Made by a program: the position numbers and the translations under genes. DNA of 22,859 bases from Fimbriimonadaceae bacterium. GTDB lineage: Bacteria; Armatimonadota; Fimbriimonadia; Fimbriimonadales; Fimbriimonadaceae. The notes beneath the pieces are model-generated. The model was not told where the DNA came from, made no database searches, and saw only the letters and a program-made list of their open reading frames with translations. How positions within the stretch are numbered: the first letter of the stretch is position 1; each line of letters starts with the position of its first letter. Shown one piece after another: positions 9,217-16,031 of the stretch. The stretch is from assembly GCA_019694835.1 (NCBI GenBank), contig JAIBBE010000004.1, positions 1-22,859 on the forward strand, in the 5' to 3' direction.

Positions 9217-10125
9217 CTATTTGCGTCGGATGCGGCGCGCGATCATCGCCATCCCGGTCGCGATCATGGCGAGCGTCGCCGGCTCGGGGACGACGAGCAG
9301 CGTCACCGGTCCGTTGAGTCCGCTCGTGATGAACGCGCCCTGAAAGGCACCCGTTGCTGCGTCATACCGCAGAACCCGGTGATTCCGCCCGCTAGCGATG
9401 AAGAGGCTGTTGCCGTAGAAGAGCATTCCCGATGCGCTGCTGAGTCCGCCCGACCCTGCGGTGACGAAGGTGTCCACGAACGCACCGGTCGTTCCGTTGT
9501 AGCGGAGCACCTTGCTGCCGTTGTCGCTGGTGACGTAGGCGAGGCCGTCGCGCCACAGGATTTGGCGGGGCTGGGTGAGTCCGCCGGAGCCTGCGGTGAC
9601 GAAGTCGCCGAGGTACGCGCCGGTCGTGCCGTTGTACTTCTGGATCCGGTGGTTCCAGAAGCTGGGGACGTACAAGTTGCCGTCGGGCCCGAACGTCATG
9701 CCGATATCCGGCCCGTTCATCGCACCCGACCCCGCCGTAATGAACGTACCCGCGAAGTTGCCGCCGAGGTCGTATTGAGTGACGCTGTTGGCGTTGAAAC
9801 TGGCCACGAATGCGCTGCCGCCCTTGAACGCAATCGCAGTCGGCGCGTTCATGCCGACGGTCGCGAAGTTGCCGAGGTCGGTGCCGGTGGGCGAGAACGT
9901 GCGGATGGAGTTCGAATTCTCGGCCGCGATGTAGACCTTGTTGCCAGGTCCGTAGGTCATGCCGAGCGGCCCTAAGATGCCGTTGATCGATCCGACCTCG
10001 ACGCCAGTGTCTATGTCGAACCGCTTGACGTTGTTGCCGAAGTAGTTGGCGACCCACAACTCAACCGCCCCCGCCTGCCCGGCGATGGCGAGGGTGAGTC
10101 CAAACAAAATTCCCTTGATCCTCAT
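9217..10125 (-). CDS. PEP-CTERM beta-propeller (NHL/SMP-30-like) secreted protein
   Basis: This is a 302-residue exported protein with an N-terminal signal peptide (cleavage near AGA|VE, about residue 20). Repeats of about 45 residues (pattern: NHRIQKYNGTTGAYLGDFVT, then AGSGGL, then DGLAYV) indicate an NHL or SMP-30-like beta-propeller. The C-terminus is a complete PEP-CTERM sorting signal: VVPEPATLAM (278-287), a hydrophobic stretch and a terminal RRIRRK. Such proteins are processed by an exosortase, which is not in this window. The start was chosen for the perfect AAAGGAGG site; the frame remains open 110 codons upstream, but that part lies in intergenic and repeat sequence. Function is unknown; surface or extracellular-matrix roles are typical of the class. 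It shares a junction with the AraC-like gene. Confidence 0.9.
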   Translation of the reverse strand: MRIKGILFGLTLAIAGQAGAVELWVANYFGNNVKRFDIDTGVEVGSINGILGPLGMTYGPGNKVYIAAENSNSIRTFSPTGTDLGNFATVGMNAPTAIAFKGGSAFVASFNANSVTQYDLGGNFAGTFITAGSGAMNGPDIGMTFGPDGNLYVPSFWNHRIQKYNGTTGAYLGDFVTAGSGGLTQPRQILWRDGLAYVTSDNGSKVLRYNGTTGAFVDTFVTAGSGGLSSASGMLFYGNSLFIASGRNHRVLRYDAATGAFQGAFITSGLNGPVTLLVVPEPATLAMIATGMAMIARRIRRK

Positions 10126-10132
10126 GCTGTTG

Positions 10133-10140
10133 CCTCCTTT
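10133..10140 (-). promoter_or_regulatory. Perfect Shine-Dalgarno of the PEP-CTERM gene
   Basis: AAAGGAGG lies seven bases before ATG 10125. It fixes this start against the much longer upstream open frame and contrasts with the many genes here that lack any ribosome site. Just upstream, CGAGA-AATA-TCTCG (10145-10158) forms a small dyad that could be an operator; nothing further supports that. Confidence 0.85.
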
Positions 10141-10277
10141 GTCGCGAGAAATATCTCGTCTGAGGCAATAGCATAAGGCGTCGGGAGTTCGATCTCTTAT
10201 CCGTACGTGCGGACTTAATACTATGCATCCATCCTCCCTGCCGGCGTACCGATGAATCGAGAGGAGATGTCCGGGAA

Positions 10278-10325
10278 CCCCCTCGCCCCGATGAATGGCG
10301 GGGAGAGGGGGCAGGGGGTGAGGGG
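10278..10325. repeat. GC-rich hairpin repeat, left copy beside the IS
   Basis: A 12-bp stem with one mismatch (10278-10289 with 10300-10311) encloses GATGAATGGC, followed by AGGGGGTGAGGGG-type sequence. It is the inverted relative of the copy at 11649-11695; the two flank the insertion sequence. The rest of the gap 10126-10341 holds the PEP-CTERM leader and CTATGCATCCATCCT, shared with 7027-7041. Confidence 0.8.
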
Positions 10326-10375
10326 TGTTCCTGCCCGATTTTCTGTACCACTGACGACGATTTTCTGGGGTGATT

Positions 10376-11221
10376 TCATCCTTGTTCTGAGGGCTTGTGC
10401 ATATCGTGATACTCCATTGGTGTGTAGTAAGCCAAAGACGAGTGGAGCCGTCCATGGTTGTACAGCTCGATCCAGTTCGAGAGGCAAAGGCGCGCTTCGG
10501 CCAGGGAACGATACTCGCTGCGCAGCACTTCCTCTTCCTTGATCGTACGGTTCACACGCTCGGCTAGGCCATTCTCCCAAGGACTGCCTGTCCGCGCCAT
10601 ACTGATCTGAACCTGGAGACGGCTCAAGATCCGAGTGTAACGCGGCGAGGCGTACGGGCGACCTTGGTCACTGTGGTGAATCTCGGGCGTACCTTCAAAC
10701 AAGGCACGCTCAAGCGCTTCACAGTAGAGCGCGGTGGTGTTGCCAAAGCCCAGCGCCCACGACAGAATCCGCCGGGTGAAAGCATCGAGGATCAAGTCCA
10801 GATACGCCCAACGAGACGCCACCCGGATGAACGTCACGTCACTCACCCAGACCTGATCGGCGCGCACGATGGCCAGTCCCTTGACCCTGTTGGGATAGAC
10901 CGGGTGAAGGTGCTGCGAATCGGTCGTATGAATCCGGCGTCTGGGTGGTTTTCCCAGCAGTCCGTGCGTTTCATAGATCTTTCGAATCTGGCTTCGGCTG
11001 GCCTGGACTTGGTACCTTCGCAGCAGCTCGTGCATGTACCGCACGCCCGCACAAGGAAAGACAGCTCGAAAAGAGAGGATTGTTTCTTCTAAGAACTCCG
11101 GAAACGCACGAGGCGCAGGCTCGTAGAGCACCGTACTTCTGGGTACCTCCAGCAGGCGACATAGGAGCCGAACGGGGTGGGTGGAGGCGAGTGAACGGGC
11201 GAGTTCGAGGCGCTGGGTCAT
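10376..11221 (-). CDS. IS3-family transposase OrfB (integrase catalytic domain)
   Basis: This is the catalytic half of the transposase, 281 residues, which cuts and joins IS ends. An HTH_21-like N-terminal region is followed by the rve (RNase H-like) fold. The DDE residues are visible: Asp128 in VWVSDVTF, Asp185 in IHHSDQGRPY and Glu221 in NGLAERVNRT, with 35 residues between the last two, as in the family. Its ATG overlaps the orfA stop (ATGA) and lies in the -1 frame relative to orfA. An OrfAB fusion can therefore be made by -1 frameshifting at 11239-11245. The frame is intact. Confidence 0.96.
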   Translation of the reverse strand: MTQRLELARSLASTHPVRLLCRLLEVPRSTVLYEPAPRAFPEFLEETILSFRAVFPCAGVRYMHELLRRYQVQASRSQIRKIYETHGLLGKPPRRRIHTTDSQHLHPVYPNRVKGLAIVRADQVWVSDVTFIRVASRWAYLDLILDAFTRRILSWALGFGNTTALYCEALERALFEGTPEIHHSDQGRPYASPRYTRILSRLQVQISMARTGSPWENGLAERVNRTIKEEEVLRSEYRSLAEARLCLSNWIELYNHGRLHSSLAYYTPMEYHDMHKPSEQG

Positions 11222-11514
11222 GGGAGCCTCTTGGACGCTTTTTTTAGGACTTCAAGCTCCAGCACCTGTTTACCCACGATCCTTTCGAGTTCGGCAACGC
11301 GCCCTTGCGCTGATTGCATGGCCAGATCCCTTGCAAAGATGCGCGGTGCTTCTTCGAGGAATTGATCTCGCCACCTGGCCAGCAGTGTGTCCTTGATCTT
11401 GTATTCCCGGCTGAGTTCGGCCATGGACTTGACTCCGCAGACGATCTGCACGACGAGGCGCAGTTTGAAGTCTGGGGAGAATTCACGACGATTCTTGAGT
11501 TTGGGTTCTGCCAC
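11218..11514 (-). CDS. IS3-family transposase OrfA (HTH protein)
   Basis: This is the DNA-binding half of the transposase, about 98 residues. The sequence REFSPDFKLRLVVQIVCG and the following helix-turn-helix (MAELSREYKIKDTLLARWRDQ) are typical of the HTH_Tnp_1 family. A leucine-zipper-like C-terminus (VAELERIVGKQVLELEVLKK) follows and would serve for multimerisation. I chose the GTG at 11514 as start because codons upstream of it cross the IS end. The C-terminal LKK codons contain the run of seven A used for frameshifting into orfB. Confidence 0.92.
   Translation of the reverse strand: MAEPKLKNRREFSPDFKLRLVVQIVCGVKSMAELSREYKIKDTLLARWRDQFLEEAPRIFARDLAMQSAQGRVAELERIVGKQVLELEVLKKASKRLP
11239..11245 (-). 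promoter_or_regulatory. -1 programmed frameshift site (A7)
   Basis: On the coding strand seven A are read as CTA-AAA-AAA-GCG in orfA. This gives an A-AAA-AAA slippery heptamer about 20 bases before the orfA stop. A -1 slip enters the orfB frame with no intervening stop. This is the standard IS3-family mechanism; it has not been tested here. Confidence 0.8.
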
Positions 11515-11648
11515 GTTCTGACACCATTTCCACTCTAAGGCGGTGGTACAGATTTCCGGGCCACTACAGGGCCTCCCCGCTTCCAATTGACGGATCCAAG
11601 TCCAGGTCATCTCCAGGGGGCAAGCGATAGACCCCAAGGCACCTGAAG

Positions 11649-11695
11649 CCCCTCACCCCCAACCCCTCTCCCCGCCATTCATCGGGGAGAGGGGA
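11649..11695. repeat. GC-rich hairpin repeat, right copy, just after the sulfhydrylase gene
   Basis: A perfect 12-bp stem (CCCCTCTCCCCG at 11663-11674, CGGGGAGAGGGG at 11683-11694) with loop CCATTCAT is preceded by CCCCTCACCCCCAA. It starts nine bases beyond the stop of the minus-strand sulfhydrylase gene and could slow or end transcription, though no U-tract follows. It is an inverted relative of 10278-10325. The stretch 11553-11648 between IS and repeat shows no gene. Confidence 0.82.
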
Positions 11696-11703
11696 GCCGA
11701 ACC

Positions 11704-13020
11704 CTACGCGCTGGCTTTGAGGGCTTGGTCCAGGTCCGCGATCAGGTCGTCGACGTTCTCCAGGCCCACCGAGAGGCGGATGAAGTCCGCCGACACGCCC
11801 GTCGCCATCTGCTCCTCGGGCGTCAGCTGCGAGTGCGTCGTGCTGGCGGGATGGATGACGAGTGACTTCGCATCGCCGACATTCGCCAGCAGCGAGAAGA
11901 TCTCCAGCTTGTCGATGAACTTTAGCGCCGCGTCGTATCCGCCCTTGATGCCGAACCCGAGGATGCCGCCGTAGAGTCCGCGCTGGTGATACTTGCGGGC
12001 TTGGGCGTGGTCCTTGTGGCTGGGCAGGCCGGGGTAGGTCACCCAGGTGACCTGGCTGTGGCCTTCCAGCCACTCGGCGATGCGCTGGGTGTTCTGGGAA
12101 TGGCGCTCCATGCGAAGATGAAGGGTCTCCATGCCTTGGAGGATCAGGAACGAACTGAATGGCGAGAGCGCGGCCCCGAGGTCGCGGAGGCCCTGAACGC
12201 GGACCTTGATCGAGAAGGCGATGTTGCCCATGCCCGGGAAGTTTCCGAACACGTCCCAGTACTTGAGGCCGTGGTAGCTCGGGTCGGGCTCGGTGAAATT
12301 CTTGTGCCGCCCCTTGCTCCAATCGAAGTTGCCGCCGTCGACCATGAGCCCGGCGATCGTCGTTCCGTGTCCGCCCAGGAATTTGGTCGCCGAGTGGACC
12401 ACGATGTTCGCACCGTGATCCAGGGGCTTCATTAGGTACGGCGTCGGCAGAGTGTTGTCGATCACGAGCGGAAGGCCGTGCTCTTGCCCGATGCGCGCGA
12501 CTTGCTCGAATGGGAAGGTGTCGAGTTTGGGGTTGCCGACCGATTCGCCAAAAATCAGCCTTGTCTTGTCCGTGATCGCTCGCTTGAAGTTGTCGGGGTC
12601 GCTGGGGTCGACGAACCTCACCGTGATGCCCATCTTGGGAAGGGTGTAGTGGAAGAGGTTGTAGGTTCCACCATACAGGCTCGTACTCGAGATGATCTCG
12701 TCGCCGTTCTCGGCGATGGCGAGGATCGAGAGCAGTTCCGCCGACTGGCCGCTGGCGGCAGCGACTCCCGCCGTTCCCCCTTCCAGCGCAGCGATTCTCG
12801 CCTCGGCGACGGCCGTCGTCGGGTTCATCAGGCGGGTATAGACGTTGCCGAACTCTTGCAGCGCAAACAGCCTCGCCGCATGGGCGGTGTCGTCGAAGAC
12901 ATAGCTGGTCGTTTGGTAGATCGGCACCGCGCGGCACTTGGTGGTGGGATCGACGTCTTGGCCGCCGTGCAGGGCGAGGGTCTCGAAGTTCAAGGTCTTG
13001 GTTTGGGTGGCTTCGCTCAT
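11704..13020 (-). CDS. metY: O-acetylhomoserine sulfhydrylase (Cys/Met metabolism PLP enzyme)
   Basis: The enzyme forms homocysteine from O-acetylhomoserine and sulfide, the direct sulfhydrylation route to methionine. The 438-residue length fits this branch; cystathionine gamma-synthases are usually shorter (about 380-400). The PLP lysine is Lys213 in VHSATKFLGGHGT. NVYTRLMNPTT (59-69) and DNTLPTPYLMKPLDHGANIV are characteristic. The start was moved to ATG 13020 because AGGAG lies seven bases before it; an upstream in-frame ATG at 13038 itself precedes that ribosome site. argS ends 55 bp upstream on the same strand, so the two may be co-transcribed. No SAM riboswitch-like leader fits in the short gap. 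Cystathionine gamma-lyase is the main alternative, but less likely. Confidence 0.93.
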   Translation of the reverse strand: MSEATQTKTLNFETLALHGGQDVDPTTKCRAVPIYQTTSYVFDDTAHAARLFALQEFGNVYTRLMNPTTAVAEARIAALEGGTAGVAAASGQSAELLSILAIAENGDEIISSTSLYGGTYNLFHYTLPKMGITVRFVDPSDPDNFKRAITDKTRLIFGESVGNPKLDTFPFEQVARIGQEHGLPLVIDNTLPTPYLMKPLDHGANIVVHSATKFLGGHGTTIAGLMVDGGNFDWSKGRHKNFTEPDPSYHGLKYWDVFGNFPGMGNIAFSIKVRVQGLRDLGAALSPFSSFLILQGMETLHLRMERHSQNTQRIAEWLEGHSQVTWVTYPGLPSHKDHAQARKYHQRGLYGGILGFGIKGGYDAALKFIDKLEIFSLLANVGDAKSLVIHPASTTHSQLTPEEQMATGVSADFIRLSVGLENVDDLIADLDQALKASA

Positions 13021-13075
13021 GGTAATTCTCCTAGACACATTCTAGCAACCCAAACCGGACGATTGGGTTCCTACT

Positions 13076-15598
13076 TTAGTCAGGAGTGGGCTCCGCGCTG
13101 CGCTCCATCCGCTCGGGGGCCGAGATTCCGAGGATGTCAAAGACACCCTTGAGCCCGATTCGCGCCGCCTCGCACAGGGCCATTCGCGCTTGACTGAGGG
13201 CGGGTTGGTCGGTTTGGACGACGCGGCATCCATCGTAGAAGTGGTGATAGCTCCGGGCGAGCTCGACCGCGAAGGTGGTCAGTCGGTGAACTCCGTAGTC
13301 CTCCGCGCATCGGCGGACTTCGAACGGCAGGTCGAGGATCTTTTTAATCAGGGCGAGTTCGCGAGGGTCCCGGAGGAGCGAGAAGTTGGCACTGGCATAG
13401 TCGGCACTGATCCCCGCATCCTTAGCCTTATCGATGACCGAGCAGATGCGCGCGTGGGCGTATTGCACATAGAACACCGGATTCTCGTCGCTTTGCTTGG
13501 TCGCGAGGTCGATGTCGAAGTCCATGTGCGTCTCGTGGCTGCGCATGAGATAGAAGAATCGCGCTACATCCCGCCCGATCCGCTGCTGCTCGGCTTTATC
13601 CGCTTCTGGAGCCATCGTTTTGCCCAGTTCATCGATAAGATCGATGAGGGCGTAGATGTTCCCGTCGCGCTTTCGCATCGGGGCTGGTTTGCCTTCTTTG
13701 ACGAAGCGGACGATCTGGAAGATAACGACTTCAAGCTTTTCCTTAGCCTCTTGGAGAGCGGCTATGCAAGCATCTCGTTCTTCGGGGCTTCGGTAGATCT
13801 GCGCGTCGATCTCCGAAAATGTACCGCTGGCGTCCCGCCGGCTCCCCTGACCTTCCGAGGCTTCCGGATGCCGGCGGGACGCCAGCGGTACATTATCGGT
13901 CTTCTCTAACAACGCGGCGACGACCGCGGTAAGTCGACCTATGTAACCGTGATGGTCCGGGCCGAGGATGGTGATCATCTTATCAACGGGGCCGGTGCCG
14001 CGGACGCCGGAGGCGTCGGTCAGCTTGTCGCGGTGGTAGGCGACGTCACTGGCGATGTAGGTGAGACGTCCGTCGCGGCGGCGGAGGACGCGATCCATAT
14101 CGTCGGCGAATTTGGTTGAGCGGAGCCAGACCGTGCCGCCGGCCCCCCTCCCTAACCCTCCCCCGCCAGCGGGAGAGGGGACTGGTTCCGGCGTAACTCC
14201 AGTTTGAGACGAAAAACCTGGATCAGGGGCATTCGATCCGGTCCCCTCTCCCGCTTGCGGGGGAGGGTTAGGGAGGGGGTTCTCCGCCTGGCTATCGTCA
14301 TCGTCTTCGATCGGCTGTATCTGTCGCTCTACCTCCTCGATCTTCCCACCTTTTGCCATCTTCAAGACGAGGCGATAGGGCTCGTCGTCGGCGACTTGTT
14401 TGTCAAGAAGTTCCTGAAGGCATGCATCGACCGCCTTCTGGTCGTGGAGGGATTGTTCGGAGAACCAAGTGTCGAACTCGACACCGAAGGTGGCGAGGTC
14501 GAGTCGCTGCTTATCGAGCATGATGTCCTGGCTCTTTGACTGGAACCAAGAAATATCTTCTGTGCCAGTTAGGAGAATCTGTAGCTCGCCGTCGGTCTTC
14601 CACCGTTCTCGAATAACCTTTACTGGAAACTTCTCTCCATCTAACAATACGGTCAGGGACAGTTCGGATAACCCGAGCACTTCGTCTCGATGTGGTAAAC
14701 GTGCAGAAGTCACAAATTTTGCATAGACCCTGGCCATTTGCTCGTCGGGAACTTGCCCAGTCTGCTCGAATTCTCCATTTTCTTTCTTAAAGAGAACTGC
14801 TGTTATTCCAGGCTCGGCGCGAAAGAACCTAATCGCAGATGAGCCTTCCTTAAGTGCATTTCTCAGAATGTTTGCGGCAATTCCTGTGGATAAGTTGAAA
14901 CCTAGGTCTTCTCTCTCCATTTCCGCAAAGTCCATTAACTTTGGAGAATCTAAACTAGCAGAGTGAGATAAACCGGCGATCAGTTGTTCCGCAACAGCCG
15001 CGACATAGTCGCCTTTGTAGCCTTTCTCCGGAATCAACTTGCCCTCAACAAGCGCTTTTACAGACTCAGCAAACAATCTCATCTGCTCGCTGTTCACACC
15101 ATCGTTGATGTAGTACTCCCGATGCACGGCATTCCCAGCTGCTTCCAACACATTCGCCAAACAAGAACCGAACGCAGCACCGCGCCCGGATCCCACCGTT
15201 ATCGGACCATTAGGATTGACACTTACATATTCAACATTGATCTTCTTCCCCGAAGAAGGCGAACGCGCTAACGACGTGCCAACCGACAAAATCCGGGCCA
15301 CGTAATCGGAAATGAACTGGGGGCGAAGACGAAGATTCAGGAATCCCGGACCGGCTAACTCAGCCGACAGATCCGCATCGCCAGCAAGCGCTTCCAACAA
15401 AAGGGCACCGAAATCGCGCGGATTCATCCCGGCCTTCTTCGACGCGGTGAGGGCGATATTGCATGCGTAGTCGCCGTGCTCGGGGTTCTTGGTGTCAGCG
15501 ATCTCGGGGGTGCCGTAATCGGCATTGGTCAGGCGGCCCGAAGCGACCAACGAAGCGAGGGCGGCGGCGATTTTTTGGCTCAGTTCTTCTCGGATCAA
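13076..15598 (-). CDS. argS: Arginine--tRNA ligase, enlarged by three insertions
   Basis: This class I enzyme charges tRNA-Arg. The core is complete: N-terminal domain (1-100), the HIGH region NPNGPITVGSGRGAAFG (128-144), LATFGVEFDTWFSEQSL (368-384), VWLRSTKFADDMDRVL (490-505), GPDHHGYIGRL (546-556), the degenerate KMSKS region PMRKRDGN (640-647) and the DALR anticodon domain (709-840). At 840 residues it exceeds the usual 550-600. The extra length comes from about 210-352 (extra domain, low-GC DNA), 440-485 (large palindrome) and 570-593 (71-bp palindrome). The HIGH tetrapeptide is TVGS, without either His. The start is TTG with no Shine-Dalgarno; an in-frame stop lies three codons upstream, so no earlier start exists. 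As the only argS in view and with an open frame, it is probably functional. Confidence 0.95.
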   Translation of the reverse strand: MIREELSQKIAAALASLVASGRLTNADYGTPEIADTKNPEHGDYACNIALTASKKAGMNPRDFGALLLEALAGDADLSAELAGPGFLNLRLRPQFISDYVARILSVGTSLARSPSSGKKINVEYVSVNPNGPITVGSGRGAAFGSCLANVLEAAGNAVHREYYINDGVNSEQMRLFAESVKALVEGKLIPEKGYKGDYVAAVAEQLIAGLSHSASLDSPKLMDFAEMEREDLGFNLSTGIAANILRNALKEGSSAIRFFRAEPGITAVLFKKENGEFEQTGQVPDEQMARVYAKFVTSARLPHRDEVLGLSELSLTVLLDGEKFPVKVIRERWKTDGELQILLTGTEDISWFQSKSQDIMLDKQRLDLATFGVEFDTWFSEQSLHDQKAVDACLQELLDKQVADDEPYRLVLKMAKGGKIEEVERQIQPIEDDDDSQAENPLPNPPPQAGEGTGSNAPDPGFSSQTGVTPEPVPSPAGGGGLGRGAGGTVWLRSTKFADDMDRVLRRRDGRLTYIASDVAYHRDKLTDASGVRGTGPVDKMITILGPDHHGYIGRLTAVVAALLEKTDNVPLASRRHPEASEGQGSRRDASGTFSEIDAQIYRSPEERDACIAALQEAKEKLEVVIFQIVRFVKEGKPAPMRKRDGNIYALIDLIDELGKTMAPEADKAEQQRIGRDVARFFYLMRSHETHMDFDIDLATKQSDENPVFYVQYAHARICSVIDKAKDAGISADYASANFSLLRDPRELALIKKILDLPFEVRRCAEDYGVHRLTTFAVELARSYHHFYDGCRVVQTDQPALSQARMALCEAARIGLKGVFDILGISAPERMERSAEPTPD
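13821..13891. repeat. 71-bp palindromic element inserted in-frame in argS
   Basis: Perfect 22-bp arms (13821-13842 and 13870-13891) enclose 27 bp. The arms are identical to those at 6889-6910 and 7292-7313. Read from the argS strand, the element encodes residues 570-593 (VPLASRRHPEAS... to ...RRDASGT) without a stop or frameshift. These residues sit between two normal ArgS segments. Confidence 0.9.
14144..14279. repeat. Large GC-rich palindromic element inserted in-frame in argS
   Basis: The 39-bp arms (14144-14182 and 14241-14279) pair with a single mismatch across a 58-bp spacer. The design and core sequence resemble 7104-7252. It supplies ArgS residues 440-485, a low-complexity stretch beginning NPLPNPPPQAGEG and ending PSPAGGGGLGRG. 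The reading frame is kept. Confidence 0.9.
14541..14970 (-). other. Extra-domain segment of argS with low GC
   Basis: This stretch encodes about residues 210-352, absent from ordinary ArgS. By hand count, 14581-14940 is 47 % GC; neighbouring parts of the gene exceed 60 %. The low-GC zone continues to about 15240, over the HIGH region. The motif ILRNALKEGSSAIRFFRAEP followed by a Lys/Glu-rich strand pair and VTSARLPHRDE recalls the N-terminal domain of GspE/PilB/PilT secretion ATPases. That likeness is by eye only. Confidence 0.55.
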
Positions 15599-15668
15599 GG
15601 TCCGTTAGGGATACCCGTTTGAACCCGAAACCTGCACGGACGGGCTCAGGCTTCCGACACTTAACTCT

Positions 15669-16031
15669 ATGAGTCCAAAGATGTTCACGTTGGGCTTGGG
15701 CATTCCGGCGGTCGGGCTGCTCAGCCTGTACATGGTCGCGATGAACGGGCAGTACGGGGCCTTCGCCAAAAGTCCGCAAACCGCGAAGCTGACCCTGGGA
15801 GGCTCTGTCATCGTCGGCGGAGGGCGGGCGAAGCTCTGGTTCCGCGAAGTCGATGGCAACGCCGTGGTCGAAGTCAGCTGCAAGAGCGACACCAAGGTCG
15901 TCGAAATCAACGAGGACGAAACGACGGAGGAAGTCTGCGGAATCCGCATGAAACGCCTCGATCTCGACCTCAACGGCCCTCATCCGCCGCGCGTCAAGCT
16001 CGAAGTCACTTGGGACGAGAAGAAGCCATAG
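15669..16031 (+). CDS. Small membrane-anchored hypothetical protein
   Basis: This is a 120-residue protein I do not recognise. Residues 5-25 (MFTLGLGIPAVGLLSLYMVAM) form a signal anchor or uncleaved signal peptide. The remainder (about 30-120) alternates short strands (AKLTLGG, AKLWFREVDG, AVVEVSC, RVKLEVTW), suggesting a small extracytoplasmic beta domain. Two Cys (about residues 77 and 95) could form a disulfide. It is divergent from argS across only 70 bp, and its 3' end overlaps that of dacA by 26 bp on the opposite strand. There is no Shine-Dalgarno; TTAACT eight bases before the ATG might be a -10 box of a nearly leaderless transcript. Amino-acid composition and good third-position GC support a real gene. 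Confidence 0.65.
   Translation: MSPKMFTLGLGIPAVGLLSLYMVAMNGQYGAFAKSPQTAKLTLGGSVIVGGGRAKLWFREVDGNAVVEVSCKSDTKVVEINEDETTEEVCGIRMKRLDLDLNGPHPPRVKLEVTWDEKKP

Larger units (their letters stand above)
10342..11552 (-). mobile_element. IS3-family insertion sequence, apparently complete
   Basis: The element is 1211 bp. Its ends are inverted repeats: TCTGTACCAC at 10342-10351 and GTGGTACAGA at 11543-11552, with weaker matching inward. A 3-bp direct repeat TTT flanks it (10339-10341 and 11553-11555), as expected for IS3-family insertion. Inside are orfA and orfB on the minus strand with an A7 slippery run and a full DDE triad, so it may still be mobile. Removing the element and one TTT restores GCCCG-ATTTC-CGGGC, so it landed in the loop of a small palindrome. 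Confidence 0.9.

Noticed and set aside
8734..9975. A long plus-strand open frame over the AraC-like and PEP-CTERM genes
   Set aside because: It is antisense to two well-supported genes and crosses their junction.
10126..10455. A 110-codon N-terminal extension of the PEP-CTERM gene
   Set aside because: It runs through a hairpin repeat and the IS end. The inner ATG has AAAGGAGG and begins a proper signal peptide.
14984..15271. A 95-codon plus-strand frame within argS
   Set aside because: It is antisense to the conserved HIGH region of ArgS and has no recognisable domain.
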